A stretch of DNA of 45,892 bases from an uncultured Alistipes sp. (GTDB lineage: Bacteria > Bacteroidota > Bacteroidia > Bacteroidales > Rikenellaceae): NCBI GenBank assembly GCA_944321185.1, contig CALUKH010000014.1, positions 1 to 45,892 on the forward strand, written 5' to 3'. The translations under genes and the position numbers were made by a program. This document shows positions 15,459 through 23,718 of this stretch, in pieces (within the stretch, counting starts at the first letter, position 1; each line of letters opens with the position of its first letter). The notes beneath the pieces are model-generated. The model saw only the letters and a list, made by a program, of their open reading frames with translations. It did no database searches and had not been told where the DNA came from.

Positions 15459-17088
15459 CAATCACGCGCAGGAACATGCAGACGGGATAGACCGTGGCAT
15501 AGGAGACGGCCGGATGGTCGCCCTCGATGGTGTCGTTGGCGTAGTTGAGGGCCATGGGGTTGGCCATGCTTCCGCAGAGCAGACCCGTCACGGATCCGAA
15601 GTCGACCTTCATGACGCGCAGGGCGAACAGCCCGACCAATACTACGGGTACGAACGTCAGCAGGAATCCGACTCCGAGCCACAACAACCCTTCGGGACGC
15701 ATGACCGTTTCGAAGAAGTGCGTTCCGGCGTCGAGGCCCAGACAGGCCAGATACATCGACAGACCCAGTCCGCGCAACATGAGGTTGGCGCTCTGCGTGG
15801 TGTAGGTGATCATGTGGAGCCGGGGGCCGAACGTTCCGATGAGGATCCCGACGATGATCGGGCCGCCGGCCAGCCCCAGCTTGACGGGGATCGAGATGCC
15901 GGGGATCGAGACGGGAATGCTGCCGAGCGTCAGTCCGAGAATCAGGCCGACGAATACCGAGACCAGATTGGGTTCGTTGAGGCTCTTGACGGCATTTCCG
16001 AGGATCTTTTCGACGTTGCGGATCGCCTGAGCCTCGCCCACGACGGTGAGCCGGTCGCCCATCTGCAACCGCAGATCGGGCGTGGCGAGCAGCTGCACAC
16101 CCGAACGGTAGACGCGGCTGATGTTGATGCCGTAGTTGTTGCGCAGACGCAGCTGCGAGAGTTTCTTGCCGTTGATGTCGGGGCGTGTGACGAGGATGCG
16201 CTGCGAGATGAGCTGGCTGTCGACAGCATTCCAGTCGATGTTCTCCTTGTTCCAGTCCTTCTTCTCCTGCTCGCCGAAGATCATGCGCAGGGCATCGGCC
16301 TCGCCCGGGGTGGTGATCACCAGAATCACGTCATCCTGCTGGAGGGTCTTGTCCGATGTGGGGATCGAGACCTGGCCGTTGCGCCAGACGCGTGAGATGA
16401 CAAAGTGGTGGTGGCTCTGCACGGCGATGTCGTGGACGCTTTTGCCGAAGAGGGCCGGATTGGTGATGTGGTAGCTGGCGATGAAGACGTTCTTCTGGTG
16501 TTCGGCATCGGGTCCGGGCAGATCCGACGGCCGCACGAAGAGTTTGCGCAGGAAGGCGATGGCCAAGATCACGCCGACGACGCCCAGCGGATAGGTCACG
16601 GCGCAGCTCAGTGCGGCCCCGCTGTCATCCATTCCCAACTGTTTGAGCACCTGCTGGGCGGCACCCAGAGCGGGGGTGTTGGTCGTGGCGCCGCAGAGGA
16701 TGCCCGACATGTCGGACATGCGGATTCCGAGGGCGTAGCTCAGACCGGCGGCCAGCAGCGTTCCGACGACGATCAGGGCGATGGCCGGCGAGAGGAGCCG
16801 GGTCCCCTCCGAACGCATCGAACTGAAGAAGCCGGGGCCGACCTGCAATCCGAGGGCGTAGACGAAGATGATCAGACCGAAACTTTCGGCATAGGTCAGC
16901 ATGGCCGGGTCGAGTTTCAGCCCGAAGTGCCCGGCCAGAATGCCCACGAAGAAGATGAAGGCCGTACCGAGCGAGATCCCCAGGACCCGGATTTTACCCA
17001 GCACGATACCGAGCGCGGAGATCAGCGAAATCACCACGACGGCCTGCAGGGCCGAGGGTTCGAGCAGCAAGTCTTTGAGCCATTCCAT
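15427..17088 (-). CDS. YidE/AspT-family transporter with two TrkA_C domains
   Basis: Membrane transporter of 553 residues in the aspartate:alanine exchanger (AAE) family. Layout: about five N-terminal helices, two RCK/TrkA_C-type cytosolic domains in the middle (VHDIAVQSHHHFVISRVWRNG and LSQLRLRNNYGINISRVYRSG), then a second set of about five helices. Both halves carry the family motif: GILCGATTNTPALGAA in the first and GLLCGSMANPMALNYA in the second. YidE-type proteins are described as putative transporters; AspT exchanges aspartate and alanine, so substrate is uncertain. Start set at 17088 (MEWLKDLL); an earlier in-frame ATG at 17136 lies at the -7 box. The 3' end overlaps the MscS gene by 32 bases. 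Confidence 0.9.
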   Translation of the reverse strand: MEWLKDLLLEPSALQAVVVISLISALGIVLGKIRVLGISLGTAFIFFVGILAGHFGLKLDPAMLTYAESFGLIIFVYALGLQVGPGFFSSMRSEGTRLLSPAIALIVVGTLLAAGLSYALGIRMSDMSGILCGATTNTPALGAAQQVLKQLGMDDSGAALSCAVTYPLGVVGVILAIAFLRKLFVRPSDLPGPDAEHQKNVFIASYHITNPALFGKSVHDIAVQSHHHFVISRVWRNGQVSIPTSDKTLQQDDVILVITTPGEADALRMIFGEQEKKDWNKENIDWNAVDSQLISQRILVTRPDINGKKLSQLRLRNNYGINISRVYRSGVQLLATPDLRLQMGDRLTVVGEAQAIRNVEKILGNAVKSLNEPNLVSVFVGLILGLTLGSIPVSIPGISIPVKLGLAGGPIIVGILIGTFGPRLHMITYTTQSANLMLRGLGLSMYLACLGLDAGTHFFETVMRPEGLLWLGVGFLLTFVPVVLVGLFALRVMKVDFGSVTGLLCGSMANPMALNYANDTIEGDHPAVSYATVYPVCMFLRVIVIQVLLMLTL

Positions 17089-17122
17089 CTTCGATCGGAT
17101 TTTGAGCGGGTTGAAAACGGTG

Positions 17123-17130
17123 CAAAAGTA
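17123..17130 (-). promoter_or_regulatory. -7 element of the YidE/AspT-type gene
   Basis: TACTTTTG on the minus strand, 34 bases upstream of the chosen start. No TTTG at the expected -33 distance. Confidence 0.5.
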
Positions 17131-17221
17131 GGTCAAATTTTTCGTTTTGCCGCCTTTTTCCGTGGAAAAGTGCAGCGCCGGAGGTGTGTTTTGACCGTCG
17201 GGGTCGGGCGTCCTGCCTGCA

Positions 17222-17255
17222 AAACGCCCGGATTCCGACGGGAACCCGGGCGTTT
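17222..17255 (-). terminator. Terminator after the ior/CoA-transferase operon
   Basis: Perfect 10-base-pair stem AAACGCCCGG / CCGGGCGTTT with a 14-base loop, 19 bases past the CoA-transferase stop. On the minus strand it ends in GTTTT. Confidence 0.7.
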
Positions 17256-17274
17256 CAGGGGGGTGCGGATCGAG

Positions 17275-18567
17275 CTACCGGATGCGCAGGAACGAGTATC
17301 CGTAACGCTTGACGGCGGCGCGCTCCAGCTCTTCGCGTACCGACGGATGGGCGATTGCAATCAACGCGCGGGCGCGTTCGGCGAGGTTCTTGCCGCGCAG
17401 ATGGGCCACGCCGTACTCCGTCACGACGTGCTGGATCATGTGGCGCGTCGTCACCACACCGGCACCGGGCGTCAGCAGCGCCTTGATTTTCGATTCGCCC
17501 TTCGGGGTCATCGACGGCATGGCGATGAAGGTCTTTCCGCCTTCGGACAGGGCGCCGCCATACATGAAGTCGTGCTGCCCGCCGACGCCCGAGATGATGC
17601 GTTCGCCGACCGAATCGGCGCAGACCTGTCCCGTCAGATCGACCTCCACGGCCGAATTGATGGCCATGACCTTCGGATTCTGGCGGATGCGGAACGGGTC
17701 GTTGGTCCACGCCACGTCCTTCATCACCAGATCCTTGCGGTAGTCCATGTAGTCGTACAGGCGGCGCGAACCCAGTGCCAGCGAGGCCACCGTGATGCCG
17801 GGCATGACGACCTTCTGCGAGTTGTCGATCACGCCGCTCTCCAACAGCGGCAGCACGCCGTCGGTCATGGCTTCGGTGTGCAGACCGAGGTGTTTGTGGT
17901 CCTTCAGCGCGCCGAGCACGGCATTCGGAATACCTCCGACGCCGATCTGCAGCGTGGCTCCGTCGGGGATCAGCTCGGCGATGGCCCGCCCGATGCGCAG
18001 TTCGGTCTCGGTCGGCACGGCCGTCGGGACTTCGACCAGCGGCGAATCGACCTCCACGGCCGCGGCGAAACGCGACGAGTGGATGACGGCGTCTCCGTAC
18101 GAAAAGGGCATCGCGTGGTTGACCTGCGCGATGATCGTGTGGGCGCACTCCACGGCCGAGACGGCCAGGTCGGCCGAGACGCCGAACGAGCAGTATCCCT
18201 CGGCATCCGGGGGCGAGACGTTGATGAGCGCCACGTCGAGCGGCAGGGTGCCGTCGCGGAACAGCCCCGGGATTTCGCCCAGGAAGGCCGGAATCGACTG
18301 TCCGTAGCCGTCGGCCAACCAGCGGCGGATGTTGTTGGCCACGAAGAGGCTGTTCACGAGGAACGATTCGCGGTATTCCGGCCGGCAGTAGGGTGCCTCG
18401 TGAGCACCGACGGCGAAGGCCGAATAGAGTTTTACGCCCCGCAGTTCGGGGCCGCGGTCGGCCATGGCGGCCACCAGCACCTCGGGGATCGACGTACTGC
18501 CCTGGATGTAGACGCTCTGGTTCGATTGGATGAGTTTTACCGCCTCCGCGGCTGTCGTGTATTGCAT
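17275..18567 (-). CDS. Acetyl-CoA hydrolase/transferase family CoA-transferase
   Basis: Class-I-like CoA-transferase of 430 residues, of the 4-hydroxybutyrate/butyryl-CoA:acetate transferase type. Visible signatures: IGVGGIPNAV at 208-217, the catalytic Glu232 in HTEAMTDG, and GVGGQHDF at 327-334, which forms part of the CoA site. Start at 18567 (MQYTTAAEAV) fits the family N-terminus and lies 16 bases after the aminotransferase stop. Fourth gene of the iorA operon. In context it would release aryl-acetate from aryl-acetyl-CoA while conserving the thioester on acetate or another acid; that acceptor is inference. It could equally activate aryl-acids in the reverse direction. Confidence 0.88.
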   Translation of the reverse strand: MQYTTAAEAVKLIQSNQSVYIQGSTSIPEVLVAAMADRGPELRGVKLYSAFAVGAHEAPYCRPEYRESFLVNSLFVANNIRRWLADGYGQSIPAFLGEIPGLFRDGTLPLDVALINVSPPDAEGYCSFGVSADLAVSAVECAHTIIAQVNHAMPFSYGDAVIHSSRFAAAVEVDSPLVEVPTAVPTETELRIGRAIAELIPDGATLQIGVGGIPNAVLGALKDHKHLGLHTEAMTDGVLPLLESGVIDNSQKVVMPGITVASLALGSRRLYDYMDYRKDLVMKDVAWTNDPFRIRQNPKVMAINSAVEVDLTGQVCADSVGERIISGVGGQHDFMYGGALSEGGKTFIAMPSMTPKGESKIKALLTPGAGVVTTRHMIQHVVTEYGVAHLRGKNLAERARALIAIAHPSVREELERAAVKRYGYSFLRIR

Positions 18568-18583
18568 GGCAGATGGGGTTTTC

Positions 18584-19897
18584 TTACAGCGGGTGGTTTT
18601 CGGCAAAGGCCTTCAGGCGGCGGTCCAGCAGTTCGAACTGTTCGGGGCGGTTCATCTGCGACACGCAGACGCGGATGCCGTGCTGCTGGCTGCCCGTCGA
18701 CGAGAGCGAGATGGCGCATACGCCGCACAGCAGCAGTTCGCTCAGCAATTCGGCGCTGGTCATCGTCCCGTAACCGATCGTATAGAAGAATCCGTCGCCG
18801 ATATGCTCCTTTTGGTCCTTGTCGTAGACGATGCGGAAGCCGTGACGCAGGAAGATCTCCTTGGTCAAGCGGGCGCGGCGGGCGTATTCGGCCGTTTCGC
18901 CCACGAAATCGAGCTGCCCGTCGGCGGCGGCGCGGAACATGGCCGCCAGCGCATACTGGGCCGAGTGGCTCGTGCCCGACGAGGCGGCGTAGAGGAACGT
19001 CAGCACGTAGGCATCACCCAGATGGCCGATGTTGTAGCGTTCGCGCAGGGCGGGGTATTCGCGGTGGAACAGCGCGTCGGAGATCGCCACGATGGCGATG
19101 CGCTGTCCGGCGTAGCTGAAGATCTTCGAGCCGGAGATCAACACGATCCAGTTCTTCGTATAGCGGGCCACGGTGGCCTGATAGGGGGCTTCGAAGGGGC
19201 GTCCGAGGGGTTTGCGGAAGTCCATGCAGAGGTAGGCCAGATCCTCGATGACGATCGTGTCGTAGCGTGTGGCCAGTTCGCCGATCGTGCGCAGCTCCTC
19301 CTCCGTGAGGCAGACCCACGAGGGGTTGTTCGGATTCGAGTAGACGATGGCGGCCACGTCGCCTGCCGCGAGATAGCTTTCGAGCTTCGGGCCGAGCTTC
19401 TCGCCGCGGAAGTCGTAGATGTCGAACGAATCGTTCGGGATGTTGAGGATGCGGACCTGACTGCGCTGTACGGGGAATCCGGGGTCGATGAAGAGGATCT
19501 TGCGGCGCACGGGGTCGAGCTGCGAACACATCAGGAAGGTGGTGAAGCTGCCCTGCATCGAGCCGACCGTCGGGATGCACCCCCGCGGATCGATCTCTAC
19601 ATCGAGATAGGCCTTGATGAAGCGGGCGGCCTGTTTTTTGAGCTCCGGCAGGCCGTACATGTTGGGATACTGCGAGGCGACGCCCTCGGCCAGCGCACGG
19701 CGTTCGGCCTCGACACCCACCTGTTCGGGCGGAAGTCCCGGTACGCCCATCTCCAGATGGATGAACTCTTCGCCCGTCGAGCGTTCCATGATGCGGGCGA
19801 TGTCGCCCGACTGACGGATCGTCGCCCGGGCGATGTCGGCGATGTCCATCTGTTTGAGTGCCTCGTTGAGGTACGAGCGGTCGAAAGGTGCGTTCAT
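18584..19897 (-). CDS. PLP-dependent aminotransferase (class I/II)
   Basis: Fold-type I aminotransferase of 437 residues. Landmarks: NPNNPS at 188-193, the cofactor-binding Asp219 (IEDLAY), and the Schiff-base Lys258 in SGSKIFSYAGQR. The C-terminal Arg in QQHGIRVCVSQM is a plausible carboxylate-binding residue. Its ATG overlaps the iorB stop (ATGA). Placed between IorAB and a CoA-transferase, it most likely interconverts aromatic amino acids and aryl-pyruvates; substrate range is inferred from context. Confidence 0.88.
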   Translation of the reverse strand: MNAPFDRSYLNEALKQMDIADIARATIRQSGDIARIMERSTGEEFIHLEMGVPGLPPEQVGVEAERRALAEGVASQYPNMYGLPELKKQAARFIKAYLDVEIDPRGCIPTVGSMQGSFTTFLMCSQLDPVRRKILFIDPGFPVQRSQVRILNIPNDSFDIYDFRGEKLGPKLESYLAAGDVAAIVYSNPNNPSWVCLTEEELRTIGELATRYDTIVIEDLAYLCMDFRKPLGRPFEAPYQATVARYTKNWIVLISGSKIFSYAGQRIAIVAISDALFHREYPALRERYNIGHLGDAYVLTFLYAASSGTSHSAQYALAAMFRAAADGQLDFVGETAEYARRARLTKEIFLRHGFRIVYDKDQKEHIGDGFFYTIGYGTMTSAELLSELLLCGVCAISLSSTGSQQHGIRVCVSQMNRPEQFELLDRRLKAFAENHPL

Positions 19898-20481
19898 CGT
19901 GCGGTCTGTTTTTTGGCGGTTTCATACCCCGCACGGAAGGCCGCGAGGTTGGCCTCGACCACGGCGTCGCCCTTCCGCGCGAAGATGGCGCGAATACCCT
20001 CTTCGAGGCGTTCGGCCGCGATGTCGAGCAGCGGGGCCGTGGCTCCGAGCAGGGCCATGTTGGCCGAGCGCGGCGATGCGGCTTCGCGGGCCAGGGCGTC
20101 GGCGTCGAGCAGCACGACGTGGGGCAGGGCATGCAGCTCCGCATCGAGGGCCTTTTCGTCGGGGTAGTTCGGGATGTTGACGAACGGCACGGTGTTGGTC
20201 ACCACCCACCCCTCGGCCGAGAGCCAGGGCAGGTAGCGCAGCGCCTCCATCGGTTCGAGCGAGACGATCAGGTCGGCGCCGCCGCGCGGGATGAGGTCCG
20301 AACGGATCTCCGACGACGAGATCCGCAGGTGCGACTGTACGTCGCCGCCGCGCTGGCTCATGCCGTGGACTTCGGCCTGTTTGATCTGCAGACCTTCGGC
20401 CAGGGCCGCGCGGCCGATCACAGTGGCGATCGAGAGGATACCCTGTCCTCCGACGCCCGAAAGTATGATATCTTTTTTCAT
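19894..20481 (-). CDS. iorB: Indolepyruvate oxidoreductase beta subunit IorB
   Basis: Gamma-type subunit of 195 residues of a 2-oxoacid:acceptor oxidoreductase. The N-terminus MKKDIILSGVGGQGILS holds the GxGGQG motif; VHGMSQRGGDVQSHLR and a central ADLIVSLEPMEALRYLP are typical of IorB. It pairs with IorA, 14 bases upstream. Start at 20481 gives the standard N-terminus; longer in-frame starts fall within iorA. The 3' end overlaps the aminotransferase start. Confidence 0.92.
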   Translation of the reverse strand: MKKDIILSGVGGQGILSIATVIGRAALAEGLQIKQAEVHGMSQRGGDVQSHLRISSSEIRSDLIPRGGADLIVSLEPMEALRYLPWLSAEGWVVTNTVPFVNIPNYPDEKALDAELHALPHVVLLDADALAREAASPRSANMALLGATAPLLDIAAERLEEGIRAIFARKGDAVVEANLAAFRAGYETAKKQTAR

Positions 20482-20495
20482 GGCTTGGCGGTAGT

Positions 20496-22097
20496 TTATT
20501 TTTTGTTTCTGGCAGCGGCGTGGCGTTTGGCCGTCTGGATGCATTCGCGGCGCGGGATGATGACCGAGACACCCTTGTAGGCGATCTCTTCGCGGATGAT
20601 GCGCTTCATCTCCTCGCGGTTTTTGGGCAGGGGCACCACCACGCGGATATGGGCCGGATCGACGCCGATGCCGGCACAGATCTGTTCGAGACGGCCCGTT
20701 CCGGCCGAATCCTGGCCGCCGGTCATGCCCGTGGTCAGGTTGTCGGAGATTACAACGGTGATGTTCGCTCCTTCGTTGACGGCGTCGAGCAGGCCGGTCA
20801 TGCCCGAGTGGGTGAACGTCGAGTCGCCGATGACGGCCACCGAGGGGTGCTGTCCGGCGTGGGCGGCACCGATGGCCATGGTGATCGAGGCGCCCATGTC
20901 GACGCACGTGTCGATGGCGTGGAACGGCGCCAGCCACCCGAGCGTGTAGCAACCGATGTCGCTGAAGACCTTTCCGTTGGGGAATTCACGCACGACCTCC
21001 GTCAGGGCGGTGTACATGTCGCGGTGGCCGCACCCCTGGCAGAGGGCGGGCGGACGCGGCACGACGATCTGGCTGGCGGCATGGGCCCGGTGCGGGGCCA
21101 GCCCCAGGGCGGCGCGCACGCTGTCGGGGGTCAGTTCGCCCGTGCGGGGAAGTTCGCCGCTCATGCGTCCGCGGATCTTCAGCGGCTCGGGCAGCACCCC
21201 CCGGATGGCCTGTTCGATGAAGGGCTGCCCCTCCTCGATGACCAGCAGTTCGTGACACTCAGCGGCCAAACGCCGTACGAGCTCCTTCGGCAGCGGATAT
21301 TGCGAGATCTTCAGCACCGGATAGGGGCACCCGTCCGGATAGTTCTCCATCAGGTAGTTGTAGGCGATTCCGCTGGCGATGATGCCCAGGCGTTTGTCCC
21401 CGCCCTCCGCATAGTGGTTGAACCGGCTTTCGGCGGCCTCGAGTTCGAGCCGTTCGTTGTCGGCGATGAGCTCCTTGTAACGCAGGCGCGAGTTGCCGGG
21501 CATGAGGACCCACTGACGGGCCTTCTGCGGGTAGCTCAGCGGGTTTTCGGCCTTCGGTTCACGCACCTCGACCACGGCGCGCGAATGGGCCATGCGGGTG
21601 GTCAGACGCATCAGCACGGGAATCTGGTAGCGTTCCGAGAGGTCGAAGGCCTCCTGGATCATGTCATAGGTCTCCTGCTGGGTCGAGGGTTCGAACGTGG
21701 GGATGAGGGCGAATTGCCCGTAGAATCGCGAGTCCTGTTCGTTCTGCGACGAGTGCATCGAGGGGTCGTCGGCCACCACGACGACCAGACCGCCGTGTGC
21801 GCCGGTCATGCCGGAGTTGACGAAGGCATCGGCGGCGACATTCAGCCCGACGTGTTTCATGCAGACCAGGGCTCGTTTGCCGACGAACGACATGCCGAGC
21901 GCCTCTTCCATGGCCGTCTTTTCGTTGGTCGACCACGTGCGGTGGACGTTGCGTTCGGCGGCCAGCGGATGGCCCTGGATGTATTCGGTGATTTCGGTCG
22001 ACGGCGTGCCCGGATAGGCGAAGACGCCCGACAGTCCCGCATGGAGGGCCCCCAGTGCGAGGGCTTCGTCTCCGAGTAAGAGTTCTCGTTTTGGCAT
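20496..22097 (-). CDS. iorA: Indolepyruvate oxidoreductase alpha subunit IorA, no ferredoxin domain
   Basis: Catalytic TPP-dependent subunit oxidatively decarboxylating aryl-pyruvates to aryl-acetyl-CoA. The 533 residues start with LLLGDEALALGALHAGL and FAYPGTPSTEI (pyrimidine-binding domain). Later come CQGCGHRDMYTAL, which carries cluster/cofactor-associated cysteines, and the TPP motif GDSTFTHSGMTGLLDAV...SDN. Canonical IorA proteins exceed 600 residues and end in a 2[4Fe-4S] domain with CxxCxxCxxxC motifs. Here the protein stops soon after IIPRRECIQTAKR, with no such cysteines. The stop is clean and followed by iorB, so this is a shortened form and not an obvious frameshift. The electron carrier must be separate. 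Confidence 0.92.
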   Translation of the reverse strand: MPKRELLLGDEALALGALHAGLSGVFAYPGTPSTEITEYIQGHPLAAERNVHRTWSTNEKTAMEEALGMSFVGKRALVCMKHVGLNVAADAFVNSGMTGAHGGLVVVVADDPSMHSSQNEQDSRFYGQFALIPTFEPSTQQETYDMIQEAFDLSERYQIPVLMRLTTRMAHSRAVVEVREPKAENPLSYPQKARQWVLMPGNSRLRYKELIADNERLELEAAESRFNHYAEGGDKRLGIIASGIAYNYLMENYPDGCPYPVLKISQYPLPKELVRRLAAECHELLVIEEGQPFIEQAIRGVLPEPLKIRGRMSGELPRTGELTPDSVRAALGLAPHRAHAASQIVVPRPPALCQGCGHRDMYTALTEVVREFPNGKVFSDIGCYTLGWLAPFHAIDTCVDMGASITMAIGAAHAGQHPSVAVIGDSTFTHSGMTGLLDAVNEGANITVVISDNLTTGMTGGQDSAGTGRLEQICAGIGVDPAHIRVVVPLPKNREEMKRIIREEIAYKGVSVIIPRRECIQTAKRHAAARNKK

Positions 22098-22133
22098 AAT
22101 TCGCGGTTGAGTTGATAGGTTCTTCGGATGTTA

Positions 22134-22164
22134 CAAAATTACGAATTTTTACAAGAATGCCAAC
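22134..22164 (-). promoter_or_regulatory. Promoter of the iorA operon
   Basis: On the minus strand: GTTG (22161-22164), a 19-base spacer, then TAATTTTG (22134-22141). -7 box perfect, -33 box three of four. Leader about 30 bases. Confidence 0.65.
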
Positions 22165-22312
22165 TTTTCGCAATGAATTATTATATGTATCTACTTTTTT
22201 TCTGAAATTTATCCTTTGTGGGTGTTGTTTTATTCAAATCTGTTAATAACGGTTTTTCGGCTTGTCGTCGTTTGGCCGTGAGTTGGGCATTCCCGCGCGA
22301 AAAGGGAGGCTA

Positions 22313-22320
22313 TAATTTTG
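22313..22320 (+). promoter_or_regulatory. Candidate -7 element of the GntR regulator gene
   Basis: TAATTTTG, 54 bases before the start codon. No convincing -33 box, so tentative. Confidence 0.35.
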
Positions 22321-22374
22321 GTTTGATTGGTTTTTTTTCGACCTTTGCAGCGGAATTACGAAATTTGTCGCATC

Positions 22375-23079
22375 ATGAATTATTCGCCCAATATCAAACA
22401 GGTCGAAACGGTTCTCAAATATATCAAGGAGCAGCTCTACTCGGGTCAGCTTCAGCCCGGCGAACGCCTTCCGGCCGAACGGCGTCTGGCCGAACAGCTT
22501 GGCGTCGGGCGTGCCCACGTGCGGGCGGCGCTCCAGAAGCTCGAGTTCTACGGTATCGTGCAGACCTTCCCGCAGAGCGGTACGGTCGTGGCGCAGGAGA
22601 AGATGCAGGTGCTCGAACGCATGATCACCGATGCCCTTCAGATCGAGCAGTATGATTTTGCCTCGCTGGTCTATGTACGCGAACTGCTCGAGGCGGAGGC
22701 CGTGAAACTCTGTGCCCGCAACCGTACGGAGGAGGATCTTGCGGCCATTGAGGCGGCCTTGAAGGATTGTGAGGAGAAGTTCTATACCGACGAGCGCGTC
22801 TCGAAGGATTTTGCCTACCATCAGGCTCTTGCCCGCGGGGCACACAATCCGGTTATTGCTTCGCTGCTGCTGGTCATCACGCCCGATGTGCTGCGTTACT
22901 ACCAGCGTTACCGCGTCTGCACGGTCCCCTCGGAGGAGGTCAGTTTCGAACACCGGGAGCTGCTCCGCTGCGTGCGCGAGCAGGACGAACAGGGGGTTGT
23001 CGAGATGTTGCACCGTCACTTGCGGTCGCTCCGCGAATTTGCCGAGACCTATAACGATCGCAACCATTTTCTCGAATAA
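22375..23079 (+). CDS. GntR/FadR-family transcriptional regulator
   Basis: DNA-binding regulator of 234 residues. The winged helix is at about 8-75 (GERLPAERRLAEQLGVGRAHVRAALQKLEFYGIV) and an all-helical FCD effector domain follows (LVYVRELLEAEAVKLCA; DFAYHQALARGAHNP), with His residues typical of metal/carboxylate binding. FCD regulators usually sense organic acids. It is divergent from iorA, so it probably controls the aryl-acetate operon and may sense an aryl-acid or aryl-pyruvate (inference). Start at 22375 gives a normal N-terminus; an upstream in-frame ATG at 22327 is less likely. Confidence 0.9.
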   Translation: MNYSPNIKQVETVLKYIKEQLYSGQLQPGERLPAERRLAEQLGVGRAHVRAALQKLEFYGIVQTFPQSGTVVAQEKMQVLERMITDALQIEQYDFASLVYVRELLEAEAVKLCARNRTEEDLAAIEAALKDCEEKFYTDERVSKDFAYHQALARGAHNPVIASLLLVITPDVLRYYQRYRVCTVPSEEVSFEHRELLRCVREQDEQGVVEMLHRHLRSLREFAETYNDRNHFLE

Positions 23080-23114
23080 CGGGTCCTGCGGCCGACTGCA
23101 TCTGCTTGTAAACG

Positions 23115-23153
23115 AAGAGGCGTACCCTGTGTTTCGGGGTACGCCTCTTTTTT
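23115..23153. terminator. Intrinsic terminator between gntR and marR genes
   Basis: Perfect 13-base-pair stem AAGAGGCGTACCC / GGGTACGCCTCTT with a 9-base loop, followed by T6 on the plus strand. It terminates the regulator gene and may also serve the convergent marR operon. Confidence 0.9.
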
Positions 23154-23174
23154 GCGGGGCCGGATGCCGGCGGG

Positions 23175-23531
23175 CTATTCGGTTTCGAGCCAGCGGCGCA
23201 GCTGTTCGGGCAGTTCGATGGCATTGCAGTCGAGCGAGCCGAGACGGCTGCGACCCTCTGCGGTGAGCGAGTAGAAGAACTGCCGGCGGTCTTTGCAGCA
23301 CATTTCTCGGGCGACCAAACCGCTGGTTTCGAGCCCTCGCAGGACTTTCGACATGTTTGAAGCCGTCAGTCCGAGGGCTTCGCCCAACTCGCCGGGGCAC
23401 ATTTTGTCGCGTTGCGCGAGCGTGCAGAGGGTCATCCCGTCGTTGAGCGAGAGGCCGAACTGTGCCTCGAAGTCGGCTTCGAAGCGCAGAACGGCCCGCT
23501 CCAGGTCGCGGATCCGGCAGAGTTTATCCAT
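23175..23531 (-). CDS. Cysteine-rich MarR-type regulator
   Basis: Winged-helix protein of 118 residues with MarR features: the recognition region ELGEALGLTASNMSKVLRGLETSGLV and the wing EMCCKDRRQFFYSLT. It carries six Cys (5, 36, 45, 78, 79, 102), an unusually high number, with an adjacent pair at the wing. MarR proteins of the OhrR and related groups sense oxidants through Cys. Given its thioredoxin and ferredoxin neighbours, redox sensing is a reasonable inference. It is slightly shorter than most MarR proteins (about 140). Its start overlaps the ferredoxin stop by 8 bases. Confidence 0.83.
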   Translation of the reverse strand: MDKLCRIRDLERAVLRFEADFEAQFGLSLNDGMTLCTLAQRDKMCPGELGEALGLTASNMSKVLRGLETSGLVAREMCCKDRRQFFYSLTAEGRSRLGSLDCNAIELPEQLRRWLETE

Positions 23532-23718
23532 TTCGATCGGCTTTGTGGACGGCCTGCATGCCGCAGTGACGCATGCACTTGCCGCATTCGATGCAACGCG
23601 TCGGGTCGATCACCGGCAGCGAGAACCCCTCCTGCGAGATGGCCTCGACCGGGCATATCCGGATCAGCGGACAGCGGTGGTTTTGCGGACAGAGCCGCGC
23701 ATCGATCTTGAGAGCCAT
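23524..23718 (-). CDS. Small atypical ferredoxin-like Fe-S protein
   Basis: Protein of 64 residues with two cysteine groups. The second is canonical: C42-I-E-C45-G-K-C48-M-R-H-C52. The first is atypical: C10-PQNHR-C16-PLIRI-C22-P, with only three Cys at x5 spacing. Seven cysteines in all, one fewer than a 2[4Fe-4S] ferredoxin. It could bind one [4Fe-4S] plus a labile or [3Fe-4S] site, or use another ligand. Start at 23718 shares one base with the thioredoxin stop (TAATG), so they are translationally coupled. Confidence 0.85.
   Translation of the reverse strand: MALKIDARLCPQNHRCPLIRICPVEAISQEGFSLPVIDPTRCIECGKCMRHCGMQAVHKADRNG

Larger units (their letters stand above)
22098..22374. promoter_or_regulatory. 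Divergent control region between iorA and the GntR regulator
   Basis: AT-rich 277-base region without a gene, holding promoters for both sides. A FadR-type operator would be expected here, but I could not identify a convincing dyad by eye. Confidence 0.6.

Noticed and set aside
16405-19119. 904-codon frame opposite the transporter, CoA-transferase and aminotransferase.
   Set aside because: It crosses three genes and their intergenic regions and lacks domains; a shadow frame.
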